Source of the DNA: Caecibacteroides pullorum
Lineage (GTDB): Bacteria > Bacteroidota > Bacteroidia > Bacteroidales > Bacteroidaceae
NCBI RefSeq assembly: GCF_019239235.1
Contig: NZ_JAAZTS010000002.1
Coordinates: 186,001 to 250,000, forward strand
Length of the DNA stretch: 64,000 bases
Reading direction: 5' to 3'
The notes beneath the pieces were generated by a model, which had not been told where the DNA came from, did no database searches, and was given only the letters and a program-made list of their open reading frames with translations. Shown here in pieces: positions 28,918 through 38,221 of this stretch (positions are counted from its first letter, which is position 1; every line of letters begins with the position of its first letter). A program made the translations under genes and the position numbers.

Positions 28918-30057
28918 ATGATAGACTTTACCCTTTTCCCTTCTCCCTGCTACATTATGGAAGAAGAGTTGTTGCGCAAGAACCTGACGCTCATCAAGAG
29001 CGTGGCCGACCGTGCGGGTGTGGAAATCATCCTCGCCTTCAAGTCGTTTGCCATGTGGCGTTCGTTCCCTATCTTCCGCGAGTACATCGAACACTCCACG
29101 GCCAGCTCCGTCTACGAGGCGCGTCTGGCGCTCGAGGAGTTCGGAAGCAAGGCGCATACCTATTCGCCAGCCTATACCGAAGCCGACTTTCTTGAAATCA
29201 TGCGTTGCAGCAGCTATATCACGTTTAACTCCTTGTCGCAGTTCCATCGTTTCTATCCGATGGTGGAGGCCGAGGGGAGCGGCATTTCGTGCGGCATCCG
29301 CGTGAACCCCGAGTATTCGGAGGTGGAGACCGAACTCTACAATCCCTGCGCTCCCGGCACTCGCTTCGGCGTGATGGCCGAGCAGCTGCCCGACCGCCTG
29401 CCGCAGGGCATTGAGGGGTTCCACTGCCATTGCCATTGCGAATCGTCGTCCTACGAGCTGGAGCGCACGCTGGTGCACCTGGAAGAGAAGTTTGCCCGCT
29501 GGTTCCCCCAGCTGAAGTGGCTCAATCTGGGCGGCGGTCATTTGATGACCCGCAAGGACTACGACGTGGAGCACCTCATCGGCTTGCTACAGGGCCTTAG
29601 GAAGCGTTATCCCAACCTGCGCATCATTCTTGAACCTGGCTCAGCCTTCACGTGGCAGACGGGCGTATTGACGTCCGAGGTGGTGGACATCGTGGAGAAC
29701 CGTGGCATCCGCACCGCTATTCTGAACGTGAGCTTCACTTGCCACATGCCCGACTGTCTGGAGATGCCTTACCAGCCTGCCGTTCGCGGTGCACAGATGG
29801 GGAAGGAAGGGCCATATGTTTATCGTCTGGGCGGCAATTCCTGCCTGAGCGGTGACTATATGGGCGACTGGAGTTTCGACCACGAACTGCAGATTGGCGA
29901 GCGGATTGTATTTGAGGACATGATCCATTACACCACCGTCAAGACCAATATGTTCAACGGAATCCACCATCCGGCCATCGGAATGTGGACCCAAAAGGGC
30001 GAGGCCAAGGTTTTCAAACAATTTTCTTACGAAGATTATCGTGACAGAATGAGCTGA
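28918..30057 (+). CDS. nspC: Carboxynorspermidine decarboxylase, 379 aa
   Basis: PLP-dependent fold III decarboxylase that makes norspermidine or spermidine from the carboxylated precursor. The PLP lysine is Lys42 in ILAFKSFAMW. Further features are FHCHCHCESSSYEL, WLNLGGGHLMTRKDYD (phosphate-binding glycines), ILEPGSAFTWQTG and FTCHMPDCLEMPYQP (catalytic Cys). Length is normal. This alternative polyamine pathway is usual in Bacteroidetes. Confidence 0.93.
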   Translation: MIDFTLFPSPCYIMEEELLRKNLTLIKSVADRAGVEIILAFKSFAMWRSFPIFREYIEHSTASSVYEARLALEEFGSKAHTYSPAYTEADFLEIMRCSSYITFNSLSQFHRFYPMVEAEGSGISCGIRVNPEYSEVETELYNPCAPGTRFGVMAEQLPDRLPQGIEGFHCHCHCESSSYELERTLVHLEEKFARWFPQLKWLNLGGGHLMTRKDYDVEHLIGLLQGLRKRYPNLRIILEPGSAFTWQTGVLTSEVVDIVENRGIRTAILNVSFTCHMPDCLEMPYQPAVRGAQMGKEGPYVYRLGGNSCLSGDYMGDWSFDHELQIGERIVFEDMIHYTTVKTNMFNGIHHPAIGMWTQKGEAKVFKQFSYEDYRDRMS

Positions 30058-30114
30058 TAATCAAAAAGCTGCCTTTCAGCTTGAAATTATTTGGCAAAAA
30101 AAGTAGCTGGAATG

Positions 30115-30145
30115 TTTGCAGGTTTGCAGAAAATACCTACCTTTG
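30115..30145 (+). promoter_or_regulatory. Promoter of the tRNA cluster
   Basis: TTTG (30115-30118) and TACCTTTG (30138-30145) are separated by 19 bp, matching the Bacteroides -33 TTTG and -7 TAnnTTTG consensus. The first tRNA begins 11 bp later. Confidence 0.8.
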
Positions 30146-30156
30146 CAACCGCAAAC

Positions 30157-30232
30157 GCGGAAATAGCTCAGTTGGTAGAGCACAACCTTGCCAAGGTTGG
30201 GGTCGCGAGTTCGAGTCTCGTTTTCCGCTCCA
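30157..30232 (+). tRNA. tRNA-Gly(GCC), copy 1, CCA encoded
   Basis: Acceptor GCGGAAA pairs with TTTCCGC, and the anticodon loop in ACCTT-GCC-AAGGT gives GCC. The T loop is TTCGAGT. Mature body is 73 nt (30157-30229) and CCA follows at 30230-30232, unlike copies 2 and 3. Confidence 0.95.
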
Positions 30233-30256
30233 TTGAAATGATTGCAACAAACCAAT

Positions 30257-30341
30257 GCCCAGGTGGCGGAATTGGTAGACGCGCACGTTTCAGGTGCGTG
30301 TGTCGAGAGGCATGCAGGTTCGAGTCCTGTTCTGGGCACCA
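30257..30341 (+). tRNA. tRNA-Leu(CAG), copy 1, CCA encoded
   Basis: Class II tRNA with GCCCAGG acceptor and a long variable arm. The anticodon stem-loop CACGT-TTCAGGT-GCGTG gives CAG. Body ends at 30338 with CCA at 30339-30341. Confidence 0.95.
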
Positions 30342-30377
30342 GGTTTTGTAATCGTTCTTTGATAGTTTGAAATGTCT

Positions 30378-30461
30378 GGAGAGATGGCGGAATTGGTAGA
30401 CGCGCTACTTTGAGGGGGTAGTGACAATTATGTCGTGGGAGTTCGAGTCTCCTTCTCTTCA
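30378..30461 (+). tRNA. tRNA-Leu(GAG)
   Basis: Class II tRNA with GGAGAGA acceptor and TCTCTTC partner. Anticodon stem-loop CTACT-TTGAGGG-GGTAG gives GAG. T arm GGGAG-TTCGAGT-CTCCT. No CCA encoded. Confidence 0.93.
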
Positions 30462-30476
30462 CGCATCTTGAAAACT

Positions 30477-30549
30477 GCGGAAATAGCTCAGTTGGTAGAG
30501 CACAACCTTGCCAAGGTTGGGGTCGCGAGTTCGAGTCTCGTTTTCCGCT
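30477..30549 (+). tRNA. tRNA-Gly(GCC), copy 2
   Basis: Identical in body to copy 1 (73 nt), anticodon GCC, but not followed by CCA. Confidence 0.95.
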
Positions 30550-30575
30550 CTAAAGTAAAGATTGCCGAGACAAAT

Positions 30576-30657
30576 GCCCAGGTGGCGGAATTGGTAGACG
30601 CGCACGTTTCAGGTGCGTGTGTCGAAAGGCATGCAGGTTCGAGTCCTGTTCTGGGCA
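30576..30657 (+). tRNA. tRNA-Leu(CAG), copy 2
   Basis: Same as copy 1 except for one base in the variable arm (GTCGAAAGGC in place of GTCGAGAGGC). Anticodon CAG. No CCA encoded. Confidence 0.95.
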
Positions 30658-30680
30658 CACAGATTTTAAGTTAGGCAATT

Positions 30681-30753
30681 GCGGAAATAGCTCAGTTGGT
30701 AGAGCACAACCTTGCCAAGGTTGGGGTCGCGAGTTCGAGTCTCGTTTTCCGCT
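30681..30753 (+). tRNA. tRNA-Gly(GCC), copy 3
   Basis: Third identical Gly body, anticodon GCC, no CCA. It is the last gene of the cluster, directly before a terminator. Confidence 0.95.
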
Positions 30754-30760
30754 CATAGAA

Positions 30761-30792
30761 AGAGGTCTGATTTTTATCGGACCTCTTTTTTG
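30761..30792 (+). terminator. Terminator of the tRNA cluster
   Basis: AGAGGTC (30761-30767) pairs with GGACCTCT-type bases (30779-30786) and a T-run follows, starting 8 bp after the last tRNA. Confidence 0.85.
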
Positions 30793-30799
30793 TTTTCTT

Positions 30800-30862
30800 A
30801 AAGTTGACGTTTGTAATGCTGAAGTTGACGTTTGTAGTACTGGAACTGACCTTATTTTGGCA
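30800..30862. repeat. Tandem array, 21-bp period, about 3 units
   Basis: AAGTTGACGTTTGTA recurs at 30801 and 30822, and a diverged unit (AACTGAC) follows at the same 21-bp step. It lies between the tRNA terminator and the 3' end of glnN. Confidence 0.65.
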
Positions 30863-30881
30863 ATACATTTTAATAACTGAA

Positions 30882-30915
30882 AAGGGGAAGGTAGCCTCAC
30901 GGCCGTCTTCCCCTT
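30882..30915. terminator. Terminator-like hairpin 3' of glnN
   Basis: AAGGGGAAG (30882-30890) pairs perfectly with CTTCCCCTT (30907-30915), loop 16 nt. It lies about 40 bp beyond the glnN stop on the minus strand. The T-run is weak. Confidence 0.55.
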
Positions 30916-30956
30916 GCTTATTTAAAACAACCAATAAAAGAAATTTATTTTCTTTC

Positions 30957-33146
30957 TTATCGGATAAACAGCAGCTCTCTGTATTTGGGTAATGTCCACA
31001 TCTGGTTGTCGACAATCAATTCGAGCTTGTCGATGTGGTAGCGTATCTCTTCCATCATTGGTACGATGTAGTCGTGGTAGGCCACTGCTTTGGCACGCTC
31101 GTTATCTAGTTTATTAGCTACTTTGCGTGCTTCAATCATGGCGTCAACGTGTTCTTTGATAAAGGCGGTGCGATCGGCAATCTCTTCGATGAGTTCCAGG
31201 TTCTTAGCCGATAGTTTGGTTGCCTTCTCCTTAGGGAAGAGTCCGTTCATCTTGTAGACATTGTCTACCAGTTCTGTTTGGTACTGGGTGGCAACGGGGA
31301 TGATGTGGTTCATGGCCAGGTCGCCCAGTACACGTGCCTCAATCTGAATTTTCTTGGTATACATTTCCCACTTTACTTCATTGCGAGCTTCCAGTTCCTT
31401 GCGTGTCATGACGCCTGTCTTTTCGAACATGGCGATGCTGTCTTCCTTCAGATAATTGTCGAAAATGACGGGCACACTCGTTTCGCAGTCCAGTCCGCGG
31501 CGGGCGGCTTCGGCTTTCCATTCATCACTGTATCCATTGCCATCAAAATGGATGGGCTTGCAGATCTTGAGATCTCGGCGGATGACGTCGAGAATGGCCG
31601 ACACTTTGTCTTCACCCTGCTCGATGAGGGCGTCTACGTCGCGCTTGAAGTCAGTCAGCTGCTCGGCCAAGGCTGCGTTGAGGGCTATCATGGCGCTGGC
31701 ACAGTTGGCTTCCGAACCGACGGCACGGAACTCGAAGCGGTTGCCAGTAAAGGCGAAAGGACTGGTGCGGTTGCGGTCGGTGTTGTCGATGAGCAGCTCG
31801 GGAATTTGTGGAATATCCAGCTTCATCCCCTGTTTGCCGCTCAGGCTGATGAGTTCGTCCTTGTCGCTTTCTTCAATGTGGGCCAGTACTTGTGAAAGTT
31901 GTTTGCCGAGGAAAGAAGAAATGATTGCGGGCGGTGCCTCGTTGGCGCCCAGACGGTGTGCATTAGTGGCACTGGAGATGCTGGCCTTCAGCAGGCCGTT
32001 GTGGCGGTAGACAGCCATCAGTGTGTTCACGATGAAGGTAATGAAGCGCAGGTTCTCTTCGGCTGTCTTGCCTGGAGCCATGAGCAATACACCCGTATCG
32101 GTACCCAATGACCAGTTGTTGTGCTTTCCGCTACCGTTAACGCCCTTGAAGGGTTTCTCGTGAAGCAGGACACGGAAACCATGGTTGCGCGCAATCTTAC
32201 GCATCAAAGCCATGATGAGCATATTGTGGTCTACGGCCAGATTACATTCCTCGTAAATGGGGGCCAACTCAAATTGGTTGGGAGCCACTTCGTTGTGACG
32301 TGTCTTGACGGGAATACCCAGCTTTAAGGCTTCAATTTCGAGTTCCTTCATGAAGGCAGCCACACGCGGGGGAATGGCACCGAAGTAATGATCTTCCAAC
32401 TGTTGGTTCTTTGCTGAGTCGTGGCCAGTCAGCGTACGTCCGGTCATCAGCAGGTCGGGGCGGGCGGCGTAGAGACCTTCATCCACGAGGAAGTATTCTT
32501 GTTCCCAACCTAGATAGGCATTTACTTTCTTTACTTCGGGGTCGAAGTAATGGCAGACGTCGGTAGCTGCTTTATTGACGGCACGCAGGGCTTTCAAAAG
32601 CGGTGCCTTGTAGTCGAGAGATTCGCCTGTGTAAGCAATGAAGATGGTAGGAATACACAGGGTATCGTCCACGATGAAAGCGGGTGAAGAGGGGTCCCAA
32701 GCCGAGTAGCCGCGTGCCTCGAAGGTATTGCGGATACCGCCGTTGGGGAAACTGGAGGCGTCAGGCTCCTGCTGTACGAGCAGCTTACCGGTGAATTCCT
32801 CCATCATGCCGCCCTTACCGTCGTGTTCTACGAAGGCATCGTGCTTCTCGGCCGTACCTTCGGTCAGTGGGTGGAACCAGTGGGTGTAGTGAGTGGCTCC
32901 CATTTCGATGGCCCATTTCTTCATGCCTGCGGCCACTTCGTCAGCAATGCTACGGTCCAGTGGCGCACCATTGTCGATGACGTCCACCAGTTTGGCATAT
33001 ACTTTACTGGGTAAATAACGGAACATTTTTTCCTTGTTGAACACATATTTGCCGAAGTATTCCGACGGACGTTCCTTAGGGATTTCTACAGGAACGGGCT
33101 TCTTCTTGAAGGCCGTTTCCACTACTCTGAATCTCAGTTTTGACAT
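30957..33146 (-). CDS. glnN: Glutamine synthetase type III, 729 aa
   Basis: ATP-dependent ligation of ammonia to glutamate in the cytoplasm. The large GSIII size (about 700-730 residues) and motifs identify it: FPNGGIRNTFEARGYSAWDP, NEVAPNQFELAPIYEECNLA, FKGVNGSGKHNNWSLGTDTG and FAFTGNRFEFRAVGSEANCA. The C-terminal helical region ends QMWTLPKYRELLFIR. It follows amt by 110 bp on the same strand. Type III enzymes are the main GS in Bacteroides and usually respond to nitrogen supply. Confidence 0.95.
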   Translation of the reverse strand: MSKLRFRVVETAFKKKPVPVEIPKERPSEYFGKYVFNKEKMFRYLPSKVYAKLVDVIDNGAPLDRSIADEVAAGMKKWAIEMGATHYTHWFHPLTEGTAEKHDAFVEHDGKGGMMEEFTGKLLVQQEPDASSFPNGGIRNTFEARGYSAWDPSSPAFIVDDTLCIPTIFIAYTGESLDYKAPLLKALRAVNKAATDVCHYFDPEVKKVNAYLGWEQEYFLVDEGLYAARPDLLMTGRTLTGHDSAKNQQLEDHYFGAIPPRVAAFMKELEIEALKLGIPVKTRHNEVAPNQFELAPIYEECNLAVDHNMLIMALMRKIARNHGFRVLLHEKPFKGVNGSGKHNNWSLGTDTGVLLMAPGKTAEENLRFITFIVNTLMAVYRHNGLLKASISSATNAHRLGANEAPPAIISSFLGKQLSQVLAHIEESDKDELISLSGKQGMKLDIPQIPELLIDNTDRNRTSPFAFTGNRFEFRAVGSEANCASAMIALNAALAEQLTDFKRDVDALIEQGEDKVSAILDVIRRDLKICKPIHFDGNGYSDEWKAEAARRGLDCETSVPVIFDNYLKEDSIAMFEKTGVMTRKELEARNEVKWEMYTKKIQIEARVLGDLAMNHIIPVATQYQTELVDNVYKMNGLFPKEKATKLSAKNLELIEEIADRTAFIKEHVDAMIEARKVANKLDNERAKAVAYHDYIVPMMEEIRYHIDKLELIVDNQMWTLPKYRELLFIR

Positions 33147-33256
33147 AATCTTTTTTCTTTATTGGTTTGAATATGAGTATTGTTTTATCTTTTGTTAGTT
33201 CCGCTGACAACTTTCATTGATTATCAGTGTTTGTTGATCAGTGGGGCTTGTTGACT

Positions 33257-34624
33257 TTAGTTGTAGGCCGATTCTCCGTGTTCGTAGATGTCGAGTCCTT
33301 CTTCTTCGACACGTGCCGGAACGCGTAGGCCGTGTATCTTGTTGAGTACGGTGAAGATGATGTATCCCATCAAGGCTGCCCATGCTCCTACGACCAAAGT
33401 TCCGAACAGCTGGGCTCCGAAGAAACCCCAGCCTGCTCCATAAAAGACTCCTTCGCTGGTGGAGAACAGACCGGTCAGTACGGTGCCCGTAAATCCGCAG
33501 ACGCCGTGTACGGAACTGGCACCGACGGGGTCGTCAATCTTCAGGACTTTGTCGATAAACTCTACAGCATAAATCATCAGTACGCCACAAATAAGTCCGA
33601 TGATAGCTGCACCTCCTGCTGATACACAGTCACAACCGGCTGTAACTCCTACAAGACCTGCCAAGATACCGTTCAGTGTGAGTGAGAGTGATGGTTTGCG
33701 ATATTTGATCCAGCTGGTGACGAGGGCGGCAAAACCTCCGGCACAGGCAGCCAGGTTGGTTGTCAGGAAGACGTGTGAGATCGCGATCTGATCAGCGGTT
33801 GTAGAGGCGGCCAGTTGGGAACCGGGGTTAAAGCCGAACCATCCGAACCACAGGATAAAAACACCTAGGGCAGCTATGGTGAGGTTGTGGCCGGGGATAG
33901 CTTTGGAATTGCCGTCCTTGCCATACTTTCCGATGCGTGGTCCGAGGATAGCGGCGCCTACGAGAGCTATCCAACCTCCTACAGAGTGAACCACTGTAGA
34001 ACCTGCAAAGTCATGGAATGTGGTACCGAAAACGTCCATCATGAAAGAATCGATTTCACCGTTTGTCAGCCAGCCTCCTCCCCAGGTCCAGTGGCCTGAG
34101 ATGGGATAGATCAGTACGCTGATGGCGATGGTATAGACCACGTACATAGAGAATTTAGTGCGTTCGGCCATGGCACCCGACACAATGGTGGCCGATGTGG
34201 CACAGAACACAGTCTGAAAGATCAGGAAACCTTCGCGTGGCAACTGGGTGTCGAGGAACGAGATATCGAAGAAGTGAGGCACACCCACGAAACCTCCGGC
34301 TCCAAACATCAGACCAAAGCCGATGAACCAGAAGAGTAGGGAGCCTAACATGAAATCGACGAAGTTTTTCATCAAGATGTTACCTGTGTTTTTGGTGCGG
34401 GTGAAGCCGGCTTCGACCAGGGCGAAACCCGGCTGCATGAAGAATACAAGCATGGCGGCCAGCAGCATCCAGACAGTGTCTATACCAGTGGCCATTTCGG
34501 CCAGCGTGTCTGCCGTAGCGGTTGCGTTCGCTTCCTCGGCAAAAGCTGTTGTACCCGTCAACAGTAAGGATATAAGGAGGGCTGTACGCAGTCTCGGAAG
34601 GCTGCGGATAATGAGAGTTTTCAT
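33257..34624 (-). CDS. amt: Ammonium transporter, 455 aa
   Basis: Amt/Rh channel. ATG at 34624 gives a signal peptide (MKTLIIRSLPRLRTALLISL ... TTAFAEE) before eleven or so membrane segments. Conserved parts: MQPGFALVEAGFTRTKNTGN, FAGSTVVHSVGGWIALVGAA (Asp and first pore His), WFGWFGFNPGSQL and VGASSVHGVCGFTGTVLTGL (second pore His). It lies 13 bp after the PII gene, the universal amt-glnK pairing. The longer frame to 34678 overlaps that gene and is rejected. Confidence 0.93.
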   Translation of the reverse strand: MKTLIIRSLPRLRTALLISLLLTGTTAFAEEANATATADTLAEMATGIDTVWMLLAAMLVFFMQPGFALVEAGFTRTKNTGNILMKNFVDFMLGSLLFWFIGFGLMFGAGGFVGVPHFFDISFLDTQLPREGFLIFQTVFCATSATIVSGAMAERTKFSMYVVYTIAISVLIYPISGHWTWGGGWLTNGEIDSFMMDVFGTTFHDFAGSTVVHSVGGWIALVGAAILGPRIGKYGKDGNSKAIPGHNLTIAALGVFILWFGWFGFNPGSQLAASTTADQIAISHVFLTTNLAACAGGFAALVTSWIKYRKPSLSLTLNGILAGLVGVTAGCDCVSAGGAAIIGLICGVLMIYAVEFIDKVLKIDDPVGASSVHGVCGFTGTVLTGLFSTSEGVFYGAGWGFFGAQLFGTLVVGAWAALMGYIIFTVLNKIHGLRVPARVEEEGLDIYEHGESAYN

Positions 34625-34637
34625 ACGTCTGTGAGTT

Positions 34638-34994
34638 TTATTTTTCTTGTTCTGCGTTAAATAATGCGATGTCGCCACGTTCGGCGGTGCGGATGCGTAT
34701 GGCGTCCTCGATGGGAACGATGAAGATACGTCCGTCGCCTATTTCGCCTGTCCAGGCGGCTTTCTGGATGGCCTTTACGGTTTTTTCCACATTCTTGTCG
34801 CGTACTACGATGGAGATGAGGATACGTTCGATGGAGCTGGTGTCGTACATCACGCCGCGATAGATGCGTGCCTGTCTGGATTTGCCGATTCCTCTTACGT
34901 CATAGTAGGAGAACCATTCGATGTCCGCTTCGAGGAGGGCTTCCTTCACATCCTCGAACTTGGTTTTGCGGATAATTGCTTCAATCTTTTTCAT
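34638..34994 (-). CDS. glnB: PII nitrogen regulatory protein, 118 aa
   Basis: Senses nitrogen and energy state and gates the Amt channel. Sequence order MKKIEAIIRKTKFEDVKEAL, T-loop region ARIYRGVMYDTSSIERILIS (with the loop Tyr), then IQKAAWTGEIGDGRIFIVPI and EDAIRIRTAERGD, which are the PII ATP-binding loops. Length is normal. It is located just upstream of amt in the same operon; because of this pairing it could be called glnK. Confidence 0.92.
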   Translation of the reverse strand: MKKIEAIIRKTKFEDVKEALLEADIEWFSYYDVRGIGKSRQARIYRGVMYDTSSIERILISIVVRDKNVEKTVKAIQKAAWTGEIGDGRIFIVPIEDAIRIRTAERGDIALFNAEQEK

Positions 34995-35029
34995 ACCTTT
35001 CTTATCTTTATCTTTTTACCTGTTTGTGT

Positions 35030-35743
35030 TTATAAGCTCAGTCCGAATACGAAGTAGGCACCTTGTGTGTAGGGGTTGAACGTCACCTGGGCAAACAGCG
35101 GAAGTGAAAACTTCGATGTAATCGGGATTTCCTTGGCTGCGGCCAGTGTGAGGTTCGTCACGTTGAACTTGTCGGCATAGAGTCCTTCCCATGGAGTGAG
35201 TCCCACTTCGGCTGTCCAGTCCAGACCTCCCAATTTGAAGGGGGCTGTCAGAGCGATGTAAGTGGAGTAGGAACGCTTGCCGTCGGCGTTGCAATAATCG
35301 TTGCCGGCAAAGTTGGTGTTCCAGGCTATTCCCATCACGCCGAAGTCATAGGCAAGGGTCCCTTCGAACACATGCTGTGTGTTGTGGGCACCGTACTTGA
35401 AGTAGCCTTTCTGAAGGTCTGCGTCCGAGGGGAAGAACCAATAGTCAGTGACGGCAGCGCTGAATCCCTTGTGCGAGTAGCCCAGAGTGAAGTCCAGTTC
35501 CTTGGTGTCTTTGCGGTCGATGCCGACGGATCCCCAGGCGGCCAGTGATAATCCTTTATAGCCTACCGAAAGGTTGGGCTGGATGCTGACTCCTCCACAA
35601 TCGGTACCTCGCCAGATGTAGCTGCTGACAATGTCGGCGCCTGCCGAGGCTTCCATCTTATCCTGTGCCGTGAGGGCCGTGGACGTACTTGTCGTGACAA
35701 GTGCCATGATGAGCACTCTTTTTGCATTGATCCTTGTTTTCAT
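35030..35743 (-). CDS. Outer-membrane porin-like protein, TorF-like, 237 aa
   Basis: Starts MKTRINAKRVLIMALVTTST and has a signal peptide ending near STALTAQ. The mature part alternates strands: ADIVSSYIWRGTDCGGVSIQ, PNLSVGYKGLSLAAWGSVGI and LFAQVTFNPYTQGAYFVFGL, ending in an outer-membrane-type C-terminal aromatic (SL). It resembles TorF-family putative porins. It lies 35 bp upstream of the PII gene and heads the amt operon, so a role in ammonium or amine entry across the outer membrane is inferred. Confidence 0.7.
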   Translation of the reverse strand: MKTRINAKRVLIMALVTTSTSTALTAQDKMEASAGADIVSSYIWRGTDCGGVSIQPNLSVGYKGLSLAAWGSVGIDRKDTKELDFTLGYSHKGFSAAVTDYWFFPSDADLQKGYFKYGAHNTQHVFEGTLAYDFGVMGIAWNTNFAGNDYCNADGKRSYSTYIALTAPFKLGGLDWTAEVGLTPWEGLYADKFNVTNLTLAAAKEIPITSKFSLPLFAQVTFNPYTQGAYFVFGLSL

Positions 35744-35872
35744 TTGCTTATACCTATTAAAGATGATAACTGATGGGCCGGGTGATCAGGCCGGCGGCTA
35801 TTGTCTCAAGTCAGTGCACTTTCCTGTTTCCTTTTTTACCTTATTTCCCTTTTTATTTTCTTGTCTTCTTTT

Positions 35873-37105
35873 TCATGCCAGCCATTTGCGGATACGCCGC
35901 ATGGCTTCTTCACAGTCTTCGTGGGTGCCAAAGGCGGTCAGACGGAGAAATCCTTCGCCACTGGGGCCGAAGCCTACGCCGGGCGTGCCCACCACGTTGG
36001 CTTCGTAGAGCATTTGTTCGAAGAAGCGCCAGGAACCGATACCATTCGGCGTCTTTAGCCAGAGGTAAGGGGCGTTGACACCTCCGTACACTTTCAGGCC
36101 GGCGGCCTCCAGGCTCTTCCGCATGGTGGCGGCGTTCTGCATATAATAGTCGATGTTGGCTTTCACCTGCTGCTTGCCTTCGGGCGTGTAGATGGCTTCG
36201 GCGGCACGTTGGGTGATGTAGCTTGTACCGTTGAATTTGGTACACTGGCGGCGGTTCCACAGCTGGTTCAGCGGGATGCGTTCGCCTTCTAGCGTGGCGG
36301 CGGTCAGTTCTTTGGGCACCACGGTGTAGCCGCAGCGGACACCGGTGAAGCCTGCCGTCTTCGAGAAGCTGCGGATTTCGATGGCCACTTTTTTGGCACC
36401 ACGTATCTCGTAGATGGAGTGGGGCACATTGTCTTCGTGGATATAGGCCTCGTAGGCGGCGTCGAAGACGATGAGCGTATCGTTGGCCAGGGCGTAGTCC
36501 ACCCATTTCTTCAACTGTTCGTGCGTCAGGGTGGTGCCGGTGGGGTTGTTAGGGTAGCACAGGTAGATGAGGTCTACGCGGTGCTTGGGCAGTTCGGGCA
36601 CAAAGCCGTTCTCTTCTGTACAGGGCAGGTAGGTGACATTGCTCCACGTGCCGCCTTCCTCCAGCACGCCAGCTCGTCCGCACATGATGTTGCTGTCCAC
36701 GTAGACCGGATAGACGGGGTCGGTGATGGCCATGCTGTTGTCCCAGCGCAGCAGTTCGCCGATGCTTCCCGTGTCGCTCTTGGCGCCGTCGTTGATGAAG
36801 ATTTCGGCGGGCGAGAGGTGGACGCCGCGTGGGGCGAAGTCGTTCTTCAGGATGGCTTCGATGAGGAAGTCGTAGCCCTGTTCGGGGCCGTAGCCGCGGA
36901 AGGTCTTCGCGTCTGCCATCTCGTCCACGGCCTTGTGCATGGCTTCGATGCAGGCGGGTGGCAAGGGGCGGGTGACGTCGCCGATGCCCAGGCGGATGAC
37001 GTCCTGTTTGGGATGGGTGATCTTGAACGAGTTCACCTTCTTGGCGATGTCGGAGAAGAGGTAGCTGCCGGGCAGCTTCAGGAAATGTTCGTTTACTAAT
37101 GCCAT
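35873..37105 (-). CDS. dapL: LL-diaminopimelate aminotransferase, 410 aa
   Basis: PLP enzyme converting tetrahydrodipicolinate directly to LL-diaminopimelate in lysine and peptidoglycan synthesis. Features: [80 protein letters not shown] and the PLP-lysine motif [20 protein letters not shown]. Length is normal. It follows dapF by 45 bp and forms an operon with it. Confidence 0.95.
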   Translation of the reverse strand: MALVNEHFLKLPGSYLFSDIAKKVNSFKITHPKQDVIRLGIGDVTRPLPPACIEAMHKAVDEMADAKTFRGYGPEQGYDFLIEAILKNDFAPRGVHLSPAEIFINDGAKSDTGSIGELLRWDNSMAITDPVYPVYVDSNIMCGRAGVLEEGGTWSNVTYLPCTEENGFVPELPKHRVDLIYLCYPNNPTGTTLTHEQLKKWVDYALANDTLIVFDAAYEAYIHEDNVPHSIYEIRGAKKVAIEIRSFSKTAGFTGVRCGYTVVPKELTAATLEGERIPLNQLWNRRQCTKFNGTSYITQRAAEAIYTPEGKQQVKANIDYYMQNAATMRKSLEAAGLKVYGGVNAPYLWLKTPNGIGSWRFFEQMLYEANVVGTPGVGFGPSGEGFLRLTAFGTHEDCEEAMRRIRKWLA

Positions 37106-37150
37106 ATCGTTGTTCTTTTATTGGGTTGTTCTTGGGTTGTCTGTTGTTTC

Positions 37151-37969
37151 TTATTCGGTGGTCAGTTCTATTTCGCCATCGAAGACTTTTACGGCGCCAC
37201 CGGTCATGTAGACGTGGCCGTCGGACTCGCGCCATTCGATGGTCACCTCGCCGCCGTCCATGACGACGGTCGCGGTGCGTTCCGTCAGGCGGACGAGCGA
37301 GGCGGCTACGGCGGTGGCGCAGGCTCCCGTGCCGCAGGCCTGCGTGATGCCCGAACCGCGCTCCCAGACGCGCATCCGTATGCGTCCGCCGGAGAGGATT
37401 TGGGCAAACTCCACGTTGATGCCGCCGGGAAACTGGGGATGCCGTTCGAGGCGGGGGCCGATGGCTGCCAGGTCGACGGCCTCCACGTCGGGCACGAAGA
37501 GCACCAGGTGCGGATTGCCCATCGACACGAACTGTCCGTGGCGGAAACCGTAGCCGTCGCCCAAGTCTACCGTCCGCAGGTCGCGGGGAGCGCCCATGTC
37601 TACGGTCACCGTGGCGATGCGTCCGTCGGGGCCCGGATGGAGGACGAGGGTCTTGATGCCGGAGAGAGTGTCCAGGGTGACGGTGGTCCGGTTCGTCAGG
37701 CCCTCGTCGTAGACGTACTTGCCGATGCAACGGGAGGCGTTGCCGCACATGCGGGCCTCGGAGCCGTCGGCGTTGAAGATGCGCATGCTGAAGTCGGCCA
37801 CGTCCGAGCGGCCTATCAGCACCAGCCCGTCGCTGCCGATGCCCGTGTGTGGGCGGCTCCATGCCACGGAGAGTTCGCCGGGGTTCTGGAGCGGGTTGCG
37901 GGTGGCGTCTACATAGATGTAGTCGTTGCCGGCTCCGTGCATCTTCGTAAAGCGTATCTTTTGTGTCAT
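37151..37969 (-). CDS. dapF: Diaminopimelate epimerase, 272 aa
   Basis: Converts LL- to meso-diaminopimelate without a cofactor. N-terminal [20 protein letters not shown], first catalytic Cys in [20 protein letters not shown] and second in [20 protein letters not shown]. Length is normal. The next gene, dapL, makes its substrate. A TAATTTTG box (plus strand 38019-38026) lies about 50 bp upstream. Confidence 0.95.
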   Translation of the reverse strand: MTQKIRFTKMHGAGNDYIYVDATRNPLQNPGELSVAWSRPHTGIGSDGLVLIGRSDVADFSMRIFNADGSEARMCGNASRCIGKYVYDEGLTNRTTVTLDTLSGIKTLVLHPGPDGRIATVTVDMGAPRDLRTVDLGDGYGFRHGQFVSMGNPHLVLFVPDVEAVDLAAIGPRLERHPQFPGGINVEFAQILSGGRIRMRVWERGSGITQACGTGACATAVAASLVRLTERTATVVMDGGEVTIEWRESDGHVYMTGGAVKVFDGEIELTTE

Positions 37970-38018
37970 TATGTTTGTCTTTAATCTGTTTATCTTTTCT
38001 ATTTGCTTTTGTTTGATG

Positions 38019-38026
38019 CAAAATTA
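38019..38026 (-). promoter_or_regulatory. Promoter -7 box for dapF-dapL
   Basis: Plus-strand CAAAATTA reads TAATTTTG on the minus strand, about 50 bp upstream of the dapF ATG. Confidence 0.5.
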
Positions 38027-38173
38027 TGAATTTATGTAATATGTTGTATTGTTTTGGATGGCTTTATGTATAAATAGTATGCATAACTTACGATTTGAAA
38101 TTACAGAGGCCGTAAATCTTTCAATCTGTAACGTGTTTTGGAAGCAGTAGGGCGGTTTTGTCAGAAATGGCTT

Positions 38174-38213
38174 CAAAAGAAAGGGAGGCTCCGGCGATGG
38201 AGACCTCCCTTTC
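38174..38213 (-). terminator. Terminator of asnB
   Basis: GAAAGGGAGG (38179-38188) pairs with CCTCCCTTTC (38204-38213) around a 15-nt loop, 9 bp after the asnB stop. On the minus strand a short T-run follows. Confidence 0.75.
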
Positions 38214-38221
38214 GGCCCTGT

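Noticed and set aside
30091..30674. Plus-strand reading frames across the tRNA cluster
   Set aside because: They coincide with six well-folded tRNA genes and repeat the same peptide because the tRNAs are duplicated.
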